Origin: Rugalucina vietnamica
Taxonomy: Eukaryota; Mollusca; Bivalvia; Lucinida; Lucinidae
NCBI GenBank assembly: GCA_964017185.1
Contig: OZ024875.1
Location: 42,439,486-42,503,485 of the forward strand
DNA: 64,000 nt
Direction of reading: 5' to 3'
Shown here: positions 46,827 through 57,299 of the stretch, one piece after another
How the letters are laid out: each line of letters starts with the position of its first letter
How positions within the stretch are numbered: position 1 is the stretch's first letter
Notes under the pieces: model-generated
The model's input: only the letters and a program-made list of their open reading frames with translations
Databases searched by the model: none
What the model was told of the DNA's origin: nothing
Position numbers and translations under genes: made by a program

Positions 46827-48653
46827 CACTTTTTATCTATTAACTCATTTAAGCCTGGCGTCCCTTTAATGGGGCATAGGCAAACAGAATCACCCCAGAT
46901 GTGATGCCGCATTATCATTATCTGCTAAATTGCTTCATTATTACGGAAACGAAATTACTTAGTTTTATGAGCTTAGTAGTCGAATTTGAAGTAAACAGTT
47001 CTTTATATTTGAGGATGTTTGGGCTTTTATAGTAATATGGTTTAAGGTATTGTTTGCGGTGTTGGTCAAAATGTTTACACTCAAGCAAATAATGGAACTC
47101 ATCAGCGACGGACGAATCGTCGCAGAGGGGGCAATCCAGTTTTTCGTCTATATCTGTTTTGTCTTTTTCCCAACGGAGGGTCTCAACTGGTAAGAAATGG
47201 TTTGCGGTCCTGTATTTTATCAGAGGAAGGTATTTCGCTCTTGGCAGAATTTTAAGATATTCCTCAAGTTTTGGCTCGTCTTTGATAAGGCTATAATTCT
47301 GACCTTTCGAAGAATCGTTTAACAATTTTTGCCAGTTTTGTTTAAACAGATCGATAAGAGTGTTTTTTACTATGAGTTTAAGATTATTTGGAATGTTTTG
47401 TGTTTGATTAAGCCATATATCGTTTCTCCCGACTTCCTGTAATATAGACATAACATTTTTGATCCATTTAAATTTTTGTTCTCCTAATTGACACAACTTT
47501 TGATAGATAATATTTGTGAATTTTGATGGTTTTCCAGTTATAATTTGTTTTCAAAAATTAATGACTTTTGTTTTGACAATAACAGAAAGCGGATAGCGAC
47601 CCAGCTCGCCATATAGCATATACATTGGTGTGCTTTTTCTACATTTTGTAATTGTTCGCAAAAATTGATTATGTATTCGTTCCATTATATCCATATTTTC
47701 ATAGCCCCATACCTCGCTGCCATATGTAATTATAGGAAGAATTGTACTGTCGAATAATTTTAATTGCAGGTCTATTGGGAGATTTAAGTTGTAAATGCGC
47801 TTATAGAGTAGGTGCATGGCCTTATTCGCTCTTTCGTGAATGTACTTTCTGGCATTAAGAAAACTACCATTGCTGGACATCATTAGCCCTAGATATTTGT
47901 AAGTTTTTACTATTTCCATGATGTTGCCATCTATTTTAAAGCAGAAGCAGTCAATCTTATTTGCACCAAAATAACAATTTTTGTTTTGTCATAATTTATA
48001 TTCAACTTCCATAACTTACAAAAATCTACAAAATTATCCAGAGTTATTTGAAATTCGTCTGGTGACTCACATATAATTGCTGTATCATCTGCATAAAGAA
48101 GCACAATGAATTTTAAGTAAATGAACATATCATCAGTTGCCAACTCGAAATCCACTCCAGTGTCATTTTTGTTTTGGAGATAGAGCTCCAAGTCGTTCAA
48201 AAAGATGGAAAAAAAGCGCTGGAGACAAGTTCTCACCCTGACGCAACCCAATAAAACTTTCAAAAGGCAGGGACCTATTGCCATTTAGAGAGATGCATGA
48301 CTTAATGTTTTGATACAAGTTGTAGATTACATTAAAACATTTTCCATTGATTTCATTTTCTAGTAATTTATTCCATAGACCTACTCGCCAAACGCTATCG
48401 AATGCCTTTGAGAAATCGACGAAGGCACAGTAGAGTTTTTTCTGCTTTAACCTAAGGAGTTCAAAAATCGAATGTAGTGCGAATATGTGGTCACTTGTTG
48501 AATAATGTTTGCGAAAACCTGCTTGGTTCTCATTAAGGATAAGGTTTTCATCGAGATAGTTGCTTAAGCGGTCGTTTAATACAGCTGTAAATAACTTTCC
48601 AAGGCAGCTGAGTAAAGTTATAGGCCTATAGTTCTCGGGATTAAGTGGATCGC
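46827..48653 (-). mobile_element. LINE (reverse transcriptase fragment) inserted at HUWE1 exon H boundary
   Basis: It encodes [73 protein letters not shown] and LLYADDTAIICESPDE, then a C-terminal part with YKYLGLMMSSNGSF and LDCPLCDDSSVADEFHYLLE (a C-x2-C ... H-x4-C finger-like motif). At least three frame changes (near 48.2, 47.93 and 47.53 kb) kill it. 5'-truncated: the sequence starts inside the fingers domain ([11 protein letters not shown]). Same transcriptional direction as HUWE1. The 5' junction is fused to the last base of exon H and the 3' junction to a GTATGT donor-like sequence. Confidence 0.88.
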
Positions 48654-48796
48654 CTTGTATAATGACCTTGAGAATTCTCAGGAAGAAATGTTGACTGGAA
48701 GCTTTGCTGGTCAGGGCTGACATGGATGCCAGTTGCAGTTCACGACCACCTTTAGTCTTCTTGGGAGCTGTCACAACTACATTAGCTCCAGAAAAC
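48654..48796 (-). CDS. HUWE1: HUWE1 exon H, donor displaced by a LINE
   Basis: A 143-nt exon with acceptor cattttcag|G. It encodes [37 protein letters not shown] and [10 protein letters not shown], matching the human GGRELQLPSMSMLTSK and FFLRVLQVIIQ segments (recollection). It ends ATACAAG, and the next bases are gcgatcc of the LINE instead of a GT donor. The phase (1 out) fits exon G exactly, so the original donor must have been at this base. Confidence 0.9.
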
Positions 48797-48984
48797 CTGA
48801 AAATGAAATCATATATTTTCAATTTGTAAAATCTTAGCATCTATTAAGTCATGCAAACAGTGCTATTTCTTCACATGTTGGCCATACACCTTAAAGAATG
48901 ATGTCCAATTATTTTTTGCTAATGGCATCCATCTTAACATAGTTACTTTTTCCACAAACTGAGAACTGCTTTTCTTAAATCAGT

Positions 48985-49270
48985 ACAGCAGCCTCATCAG
49001 GAAAACATGTCCATGAAAAGTATACCCCCTCATACCCCACTTTTATATAGCAAAACTGGGGTTTACAGGGGCATACCAATTTCTTTCTTATTTTTTGTTT
49101 CAAAACATAGATTGTGGGTACTCGTTAGAACCGCCTCTGCACACAATCAATGTTTTGAGCAAACATTAAAATTATCAAATTTTTTACAATGAAATTGTCA
49201 ATATTTTTTTTTATTTTAATGCTGAAAATAGTTCTCTGTAAATTGAATGGGTAAGTTTCATAATGTAAAA
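48985..49270 (+). mobile_element. gggtac-hairpin MITE family, copy with deleted hairpin (HUWE1 intron)
   Basis: Blocks 'catcaggaaaacatgtccat', 'ccccacttttatatagcaaa', 'acatagattgtgggtactcg' and 'gcacacaatcaatgttttga' are present. About 35 bp of the hairpin are missing on one side (gaaccgcctctgcacacaat). Confidence 0.78.
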
Positions 49271-49369
49271 ACATGGCCATAAAAATAATTGTCTGACCGG
49301 ATCTTCAAGATCTTGATGTCCATCATTACAAAGAAGATACTGCATCATTACAGGTCTGAACCCAAGCAT

Positions 49370-49645
49370 ATCATTACGAAAACACGCCCATGCAATATAC
49401 AGAGATTTTTAGGTGGTAAAAATTGAAAATTTTCAGTAGAATTTTTTTGTTATTTTTCTTATTTTTGCTCAAAACATAGATTGTGGGTACACGTTAGAAG
49501 CGCCTCGCCTAGGCGGTTCTAACGAGTACCCACAATCTATGTTTTGGAGCAAAAATAAGAAAAATAGGTATACCCCTGCATACCCCAGTTTTACTATATA
49601 AAAGTGGGGTTTAAGGGGGTATTGATTGCACAGACATGTTTTCCT
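49370..49645 (-). mobile_element. gggtac-hairpin MITE family, near-complete inverted copy (HUWE1 intron)
   Basis: It lies 100 bp from the preceding copy in opposite orientation. The hairpin 'acatagattgtgggtacacg' / 'cgagtacccacaatctatgt' is intact, and the element ends 'gacatgttttcctgatg'. The two neighbours together could form a ~650-bp inverted repeat. Confidence 0.82.
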
Positions 49646-49649
49646 GATG

Positions 49650-50280
49650 TGCCTTTAGTGCACTTCATGTGCAACACGAGTGCACAGTTCCCTATACATT
49701 TCTTTAACTGTAAAGTGCATCTCATGTGCTCAACCAGAGCACAAACATGTATACTTTAGTTCAAACTTCACTGTACGAGGGAAAATCCAAAATAACGTAA
49801 ACTTTTGCTGTAGCTTCGATATACGTGGATGAATTTCAGAAAAATGTATATTGCGATAAATCAGAACATTCTTAGAACAAGATAAGATAAAACAATCACA
49901 CATTTTATACGTATCTGAAACACGCCGTGCCATTTCAAAACCATGGTGACGCATAGACGGCGCACGCGAATTTTCGGTCCTGACTTGTGTCATACATGTC
50001 TTGACAAAATGTAAAATAGGCATGCGAATCGCGCCAAACTTGGTCCAGTAAAAGCTTGGTGTATGGATAATGCTGTGCATAAGTTTCAACAAATTTGAGT
50101 AGTATACTTTTGAAATATTAATATCAATGTTGCGCTTTTTCAGTGAATTTAACGTTAAAAACGTCGTCGCCAGATACAGCTAAAATCTATGCTATTACTA
50201 AACTTGCCACGATTTTGGATACAATACAATACAAAGACCGAAAATAAGTAAATGTAGACATAACGGGAATATTCAATGAA
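49650..50280. other. HUWE1 intron, no feature recognised
   Basis: Apparently unique AT-rich sequence with 'gtgcac/gtgctc' words near 49,660-49,740. No exon with HUWE1 similarity is seen. Confidence 0.4.
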
Positions 50281-51808
50281 CCAGAGGACCAATGGTCCTG
50301 TAAACGCTCACCTGAGATTTGTTGTACGTATATACCAATAAACATGTTTGCATATTATGGAAAAAAGCCCCAGTAAAGGGGCAGATGATTCCCTGGTGTC
50401 CATTATTTTTCTTCATAATAATCAATATCCTGTCCATTTGCCAATTGCCTGCAAGTATTTCCCTTCAACCGACAAATAACAGTTATCCCCATTCAAAGGC
50501 ATAGGCAACCTATGTTGACCTTGTCGTAAAATAGGTCAAGGTCATCACAGGGTCATGATTTATATATACATTGTAGTCCTTAAGCCATTGATGTTTCATG
50601 CCAAGTTTTGTTGAAATCGGTCCACCGGTTCCAGAGAAGAAGATTTTGGAAGGGTTTTTACCATATATGGGCATGGCGGCCATCTTGGTCATGTGACCTG
50701 GATCATTTATATACACATTGGTTCCCTCATTCTATAAATGCTTCACATAAAATTTGGCTTTGATTGGCCAAGTGGTTTCAGAGAAGAAGATGTTTGAATA
50801 TTTTGGTAATATACATGTATATTGCCCCGGGGTAGGGGCATATGAGCCCCATGGGTCCATTTTTTTTCTTCAGAATCATTAATATTCAGTCAAACTACCC
50901 ATTCCTGCAAGATTTTCACCTCAAATTACTTTTTAAAAGTTTTCCCCATTCAAATGCATAGGCGACCTATGTTGACCTTGCCATAAAAAAGGTCAAGGTC
51001 ATCACAGGGTCATGATTTATATACACATTGTAGTACTTGAGCCATCAATGCTCCATGCCAAGTTTCTTTGAAATCAGTGTACCGGTTCCGGAGAAGAAGA
51101 TTTTGGAAGGGTTTTTACCATATATGGGCATGGCGGCCATCTTGGTTATGTGACCTTGATTATTTATATACACATTGGTTACCCCTTCCTATTGATGCTT
51201 CACATAAAATTTGGCTTTAATTGGCCAAGCGGTTTCAGAGGAGATGATGTTTGAATATTATGATAATATACATGTATATTGCCCCGGGGTGGGGGCATAT
51301 GAGCCCCTGGGGTGCAAATTTTTTCAGAATCATTAATATTCAGTCCTATTGCCCATTTCCTGCAAGACTTTTACTTAAAATGACATTTTAAAAGTTTTCC
51401 CCATTCAAATGCATTGACGACCTATGTTGACCTTGCTGTAAAATAGGTCAAGGTCATCACAGGGCCATGATTTATATACACATTGAAGTGCTTGAGTCAT
51501 CGATGCTTCATGCCAAGTTTCGTTGAAATCGGTCCACCGGTTCTGGAGAAGAAGATTTTTGAAGGGTTTTTACCATATATGGGCATGGCGGCCATCTTGG
51601 TCATGTGACCTGGATTTCTTATATATACATTGGTTCCCCCTTCCTATAGATGCTTCATATAAAATTTGGCTTTGATTGGCCAAGTGGTTTCAGAGGAGAA
51701 GATCTTTGAAATTGTGGACGGACGACGGACGGACGACGGACGGACGCCGGATGGCATGGCCATCCTATAAGCTCACCTTGTGAGCCTAACGGCTCAGGTG
51801 AGCTAATA
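50281..51808 (+). mobile_element. Array-bearing repeat element with three ~456-bp units (HUWE1 intron)
   Basis: It starts agaggaccaatggtcctgta aacgctcacctgag and ends gcctaacggctcaggtgagc. The landmark 'ccatatatgggcatggcggc' lies at 50,661, 51,119 and 51,573, so units are 454-458 bp. Each unit holds 'aggtcaaggtcatcacaggg', with an extended half-site TCAAGGTCA. A (ggacggac)n microsatellite precedes the right end (51,715-51,750). No coding capacity. Confidence 0.82.
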
Positions 51809-52390
51809 AATAAGTTGTGTAAAAATATTCCCGTTGTGATTCTGACGATAAAACAGCATAACAAAGATAGAAAAAGAAACAAAAATAACGCGCGTCAGTG
51901 GCGACGTAAATGCGTAATGCGCTGACCGCATGCAGACGGCTGGTGATGTGGGGATTTTGAAGCAATTAAAAGTATGAATTTATTTTGAGTTTTGGATACT
52001 GACGGGAAATTTGTGAAGTACAAAGCACAATAAGTTAAAAATACTTTTATCTATGGTACATGTTGAATAGATGGCCGTAAGCGCTTAGGATGTGTTAATT
52101 TCAACATGAATAAAACGCCAATGACGTTACGAAATTAAAGATGACGTGCGCCGGGTAGACCTTAGTGACCTTTTTGTTGTGACTGTAGATTTTGAACGGG
52201 TCGTTATTTTTGCCTGATATTTTGCCACGATATTCTAGACATATTCCGATTTATGTTCATGTTATTTTATAAGCATTTGAATAAGTTGTATAGAAACTAC
52301 AACAGAAGTCTACGTTATTTTGGATCATCCCCCGTACATGAACAATATTCATTGTTCACACCATTGTTTTTGTTACAGTTTATAAATCTG
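51809..52390. other. HUWE1 intron, no feature recognised
   Basis: No exon, repeat end or tandem array is recognised in this stretch; sequence appears unique. Confidence 0.4.
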
Positions 52391-52391
52391 T

Positions 52392-52664
52392 GGCCAGTTG
52401 TTCAAAATTGACAATGTTGATAGCTGACTATGCGTTAAAATTCCAAATGGAAATATTACAAATACATGTACAGTGTTATTTTTTGTTGAAAAAATGTTAG
52501 AATCCTGCGAAGGATTCTCACATTTTTTTTTTTTCAACAACAAAAAAAAAAAACAACAGTGTTTTTCAAGTCGATATATAATCGGCTTTTCAAGTCGATA
52601 TATAATAAACGAACTGAGGGCTTAATGACAGCATTAAGCTATCGAAGTTTTGAACAACTGGGCC
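52392..52664. mobile_element. gtgagaatcc-hairpin MITE, copy 3, abutting the exon I splice donor
   Basis: The ends 'ggccagttgttcaaaattga' and 'gttttgaacaactgggccc' are inverted. The central hairpin is 'gttagaatcctgcgaaggat', then 'tctcacattttttt'. The right end lies at intron position about +5 of exon I (donor gtaag followed by ggcccagttg). Confidence 0.82.
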
Positions 52665-52669
52665 CTTAC

Positions 52670-52789
52670 CTGTCTGTGAGCACTCCCCTCATGCTATGAC
52701 TAGTAGATGATGTTTCCATTTCTTTGCCATCTTCTGACTCCACTTCAGGTACCACAAGGTTCAATGACTTCAACTCCTCCAGTAAACTC
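52670..52789 (-). CDS. HUWE1: HUWE1 exon I
   Basis: A 120-nt exon with acceptor atgtttgtag|G and donor ACAG|gtaagg. It encodes SLLEELKSLNLVVPEVESED, then METSSTSHSMRGVLTD. It joins RSLLEELKSLN from exon J to RFSGANVVV in exon H in consistent phase (2 in, 2 out). It corresponds to human LLAELREYNLEQ and the following variable linker. Confidence 0.88.
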
Positions 52790-52919
52790 CTACAAACATA
52801 CATGGAAGAAATACATATGAAACCCAAGTTTTAGTAGGTCCAGCTTCAGCATTCAATCCATAGCAAAAGGAAGCTTCACCTGAATGCCATAATGTTCTAA
52901 CCCCAAGTAAATAGAGTTC

Positions 52920-53420
52920 AAATTTGAGATTCTTTGATATTGCATTAGTTGATAGCACAAAGATGCAAATCATAGTTTGAATGATTTTTGATGCCAAATG
53001 TGTAGAAAGAATAGTTTCTCATATCACTTTCAAAACCCAAGCTTGCTTTTGCAGCTGCTCTGGTTTATTGGTAGATTTCCTGCTTTAAATTTGAGATTCT
53101 TTGATATTGCATTAGTTGATAGCACAAAGATGCAAATCATAGTTTGAATGATTTTTGATGCCAAATGTGTAGAAAGAATAGTTTCTCATATCACTTTCAA
53201 AACCCAAGCTTGCTTTTGCAGCTGCTCTGGTTTATTGGTAGATTTCCTGCTTTAAATTTGAGATTCTTTGATATTGCATTAGTTGATAGCACAAAGATGC
53301 AAATCATAGTTTGAATGATTTTTGATGCCAAATGTGTAGAAAGAATAGTTTCTCATATCACTTTCAAAACCCAAGCTTGCTTTTGCAGCTGCTCTGGTTT
53401 ATTGGTAGATTTCCTGCTTT
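52920..53420. repeat. Three identical 167-bp tandem units (HUWE1 intron)
   Basis: Units begin at 52,920, 53,087 and 53,254 with 'aaatttgagattctttgata' and end 'gatttcctgcttt'. By eye they are identical, in contrast to the diverged repeats around them. This indicates a very recent triplication or a local assembly duplication. Confidence 0.9.
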
Positions 53421-53575
53421 ATGTCCCACACCAACAACTAGGGTCATAGAGAGACAGGACCTCAGTTTAAGTCTAGTCCATCCAACTGGAGAAGCCCAGA
53501 ATTGAACCCATGACTCCTGATTTAAAAGGTCAGTGGCTTAACCACTATGTCACACAATTATCTTGTGAATGGTTT
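53415..53575 (-). mobile_element. tRNA-derived SINE (HUWE1 intron)
   Basis: On the - strand 'acatagtggttaagccactg' matches box A of a type II (Ser/Leu-like) tRNA head. 'catgggttcaattctgggct' matches box B about 35 bp later. The body continues with gaggtcctgtctctctatga, shared with the element at 44.4 kb. Confidence 0.7.
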
Positions 53576-53622
53576 GTATCTTTTGTTGTTAAATGAAAGA
53601 TGATCTATATTCTAGCAAGTAC

Positions 53623-53839
53623 CTGATATTCTGACAGACAGTGAGCCCCAGTTCTCTCCCTCCTTGTAACAGTAACTGTAGGATAGCCTCCCTTGTCAGA
53701 CTGTTGGCCCAGGACTGTTGGAGCAAAAGGTTGGTGGCGTCCTCCAGTCCTTCCTCTGAACAGGATTTAGATGTGAGAACTTCCACTGCCGTGGCCAACT
53801 GAGGCTCCAGGATAACCTCGTCTGGGACTTTCTTGGCTT
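53623..53839 (-). CDS. HUWE1: HUWE1 exon J ([10 protein letters not shown] block)
   Basis: A 217-nt exon with acceptor acatttcag|AAGCC and donor ATCAG|gtactt. It encodes [40 protein letters not shown] and LQGGRELGLTVCQNIR. The human protein has [20 protein letters not shown] (recollection). Phases 1 in, 2 out. Confidence 0.95.
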
Positions 53840-54173
53840 CTGAAATGTTACATTTTCATAAATTTTCGATGTTTGATGTCCATGGTGTACTCCTGAGGGT
53901 ATTTATCTTTGACACACTGTTCCTGGACACCCTTCCCACCATTCCAATAGGCATATCACTGGTACCATATTTCACCATGCTCTTCTTGATTCATTGAAAG
54001 AGGTAGAATGAGTGTTGCTACACAAAGAAATTTATTAGGTACGGGGGGCTGGTTACTTGGTCGCAAGTCTGGTTAGCTTCCATACCAATTGGACAGGCTA
54101 CCAACCTTAAACAAGTAGCCCAAGGGCAACGATCGCTCACCTGAGAGTCAACAAGTACAGTCACTGGACAAAG

Positions 54174-54174
54174 T

Positions 54175-54228
<54 letters not shown>
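54174..54228. repeat. Poly-T run of about 55 nt
   Basis: A homopolymer just inside the left end of the composite element. Its length is unreliable in any assembly. Confidence 0.9.
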
Positions 54229-54235
54229 CTAAGAT

Positions 54236-54600
54236 CTGATCAAAATTGAAGATGCTGGAGTGGCCACAACACTAAAAATTGATTTTTCAAACATTCAAGG
54301 GCAGCTAACTCCGCAGTCCAGGGTCGAATCTGGCTCAAATTGGAACTCATCCCGGATGTTATGCTTATCCTTGTTTCTTTCAAGAATGAAGAAGATCCGA
54401 TCAAAACTGAAGGGCTAGAGTGGCCACAATACAAAATATTGATTTTTCAAACACTAAAGGGCAGCTAACTCCGCAGTCAGAGGTCGGATCTGGCTGAAAT
54501 TTGAATTCATTGGACATATTGTAGTTATTCTTGTTACCTGCAAGAATGAAGAAGATCCACTGAAAAACAAAGATGCTAGAGTGGCCACAACACAAACTAG
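54236..54600. repeat. Tandem array, ~155-bp unit (first block)
   Basis: Two and a half units share 'tggccacaacac', 'ttgatttttcaaac', 'gggcagctaactccgcagtc' and 'gaatgaagaagatcc'. The same unit recurs at 59.2-60.4 kb. Confidence 0.85.
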
Positions 54601-54619
54601 AAAATGTGTTTATGAAACA

Positions 54620-55600
54620 CTATGCCCCCAACTGGTAAGTCACTTTCAAGATGTAAAAATGTCCAAAAAATGACTAAGTTCAAATTGTAAAAAAGTGACA
54701 AAAATTAATCTGAGGAGTATATCCCAACCACATGCATATCTTCAAAGCATGGTCACAATGTCTGCAAAGTTTCAAAAGTATCTGTATAAAATCGTAGGAG
54801 GAGTTGCGCACACAAGGTACCCTCTATCCATTCACTAAAATGCCCGAAAAAATGACTAAGTTCAAACTGTGAAAAAAATGACAAAATATAACCCAAGGAT
54901 TATATCCAAACCACATGCATATCTTCAGACCATGCCCATAACATATGTAAAGTTTTAAATGAATTGGCATGAAACTGTAGGAGGAGTTGCGCACACAAGG
55001 TACCCACTGCCCATTCACTTTCATTGTGAAAATGCCCGAAAAATGGCTAAGTTCAAATTGCAAAAAACGTAACAAAAATTAATCTGAGGATTATATCCAA
55101 ACCACATGCATATCTTCAAAGCACGGTCACAACATCTGTAAAGTTTCAAGAGAATCAGAATAAAACTGTAGGAGTAGTTGTGCACACAAGGTACCCACTG
55201 CCCATTCACTTTCATTGTGAAAATGCCCGAAAAATGGCTAAGTTCAAATTGCGAAAAAAGTGACAAAAATTAATCTGAGGATTATATCCAAATCACATGC
55301 ATATCTTCAAAGCATGGTCACAACATCTGTAAAGTTTCAAGAGAATCGGAATAAAACTGTAGGAGGAGTTGCGCACACAAGGTACCCACTGCCCATTCAC
55401 TTTCATTGAGAAAATGCCCGAAAAATGGCTAAGTTCAAATTGCAAAAAAGTGACAAAAATTAATCTGAGGATTATATCCAAAGCACATGCATATTTTCAA
55501 AGCATGGTCACAACATCTGTAAAGTTTCAAGAGAATCGGAATAAAACTGTAGGAGGAGTTGCGCACACAAGGTACCCACTATCTATCCACTTTATCAAGA
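54620..55600. repeat. Tandem array, ~180-bp unit
   Basis: Five units are defined by 'aaaatgcccgaaaaatggct', 'aatctgaggattatatccaa', 'ccacatgcatatcttcaaag' and 'ggagttgcgcacacaaggta'. Short frames on both strands are repeat artefacts. Confidence 0.88.
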
Positions 55601-55889
55601 ATTAATAAGAGCTGTCGCAGGACAGCGTGCTCGACTGTTTCTGACCTTTGTCAAACATAAGGCCAAACCCGACCAGTAACCCATACATCTTTTTGCCTTG
55701 ATGCAATAAGGCAAAATCACTGAACCATGGAAGTTAACTATAACTACCTAAGATTTAGAGGTCTCACTCATATTGTGAAAGAAGTGTGTTCATATATCAA
55801 CTGAGTGCCACCAGGAGAGGATGTTTATAAGCCATATGACTTGTTTTCCAATCCTGGCACTTTATTTGTTATGTAATGTAAATTGATAT

Positions 55890-57260
55890 GTTATTTTGAT
55901 TCAAAATAAATATTGTTTAAACCAACTGAGTGCCAAGACACAAGGCAAAATCACTGAACCGTGAAATAAGGTCACATTGACCTATAAGTATTTCAGGGTC
56001 AAAGGTCTAGTGATACTTACTCATAATGTGAAAGAAATATGATCATATACCCATTTAGTGTTGAGATATAAAGCAAAATCACTGAACCATGAAATTAGGT
56101 CATAGTGACCTATAAGTATGTTTGGGTTAATGGTCTGGTCATACTCATTCATAATCAGAAAGAAGTATGAAAAAATACTAACTGAGTGTCGAGATATAAG
56201 GCAAAATCACTGAACCATGAAATTAAGTCACAGTGACCCAGGAATACTTTACGGTCAAAGGTCTTGTCATACTCATACATATCGTGAAAGCAGTATGTCC
56301 ATATACCAATTGAATGCCGAGATATAAAGGAAAATCACTGAACCGTGAAATCAGGTCATATTGACCTAGGACTACTATAGGGTCAAAGGTCTTGTCATAC
56401 GCAAACATAGTGTGAACGAAGTTTGTTCATAAACCACTTGAGTGCTGAGATATAAGGCAAAGTCACTGAACCATGAAATTAGGTCACAGTGACCTATAAG
56501 TATATTGGGGTCAAAGATCTGGTCATACTCACTCATAATCTGAAAAAAGTATGAAAAAATACTAATTGAGTGTCAAGATATAAGGCAAAATCACTGAACC
56601 GTGAAATTAGGTCATAGTGACCTAGGACTACTTCAGGGTCAAAGGTCTTGTCATACGCAAACATACTTTGAAAGAAGTTTGTTCATAAACCATTTGAGTA
56701 CTGAGATATAAGACAAAATCACTGAACCGTGAAATTAGGTCACAGTGACCTATAAGTATATTGGGGTCAAAGGTCTGGTCATACTCACTCATAATCTGAA
56801 AAAAAAGTATGAAAATATACTAATTGAGTGTCAAGATATAAGGCAAAATCACTGAACCGTGAAATTAGGTCACAGTGACCTAGGACTACTTCAGGGTGAA
56901 AGGTCTTGTCATAAGCAAACATACTTTGAAAGAAGTTTGTTCATAAACCATTTGAGTACCGAGATATAAGGCAAAATCACTGAACTGTGAAATTAGGTCA
57001 CAGTGACCTATAAGTATATTGGGGTCGAAGGTCTGGTCGTACTCACTCATAATCTGAAAAAAGTATGAAAATATACTAATTGAGTGTCAAGATATAAGGC
57101 AAAATCACTGAACCGTGAAATTAGGTCACAGTGACCTATAAGTATATTAGGGTCAAAGGCCAGGTCGTACTTACTCATAATCTGAAAGAAGTAAGAAAAT
57201 ATACTAATTGAGTGTCAACATATAAGGCAAAACCACTGAACCATGGAAAGTAGGTCAACC
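55890..57260. repeat. 128-bp tandem array carrying palindromic nuclear-receptor-type sites
   Basis: About eleven units share 'aggcaaaatcactgaaccgt'. Each contains AGGTCAnnnTGACCT followed ~22 bp later by GGGTCAAAGGTC(T). Perfect palindromes start at 55,969, 56,097, 56,353, 56,481, 56,609, 56,737, 56,867, 56,995 and 57,123. The first form is the textbook inverted repeat with 3-bp spacer bound by oestrogen-receptor-like factors; the second resembles a DR1 site (established knowledge). Activity is untested. Confidence 0.9.
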
Positions 57261-57299
57261 GACCCTTACCGTCGTGACACACAAGACAGTGTCAAAAAG

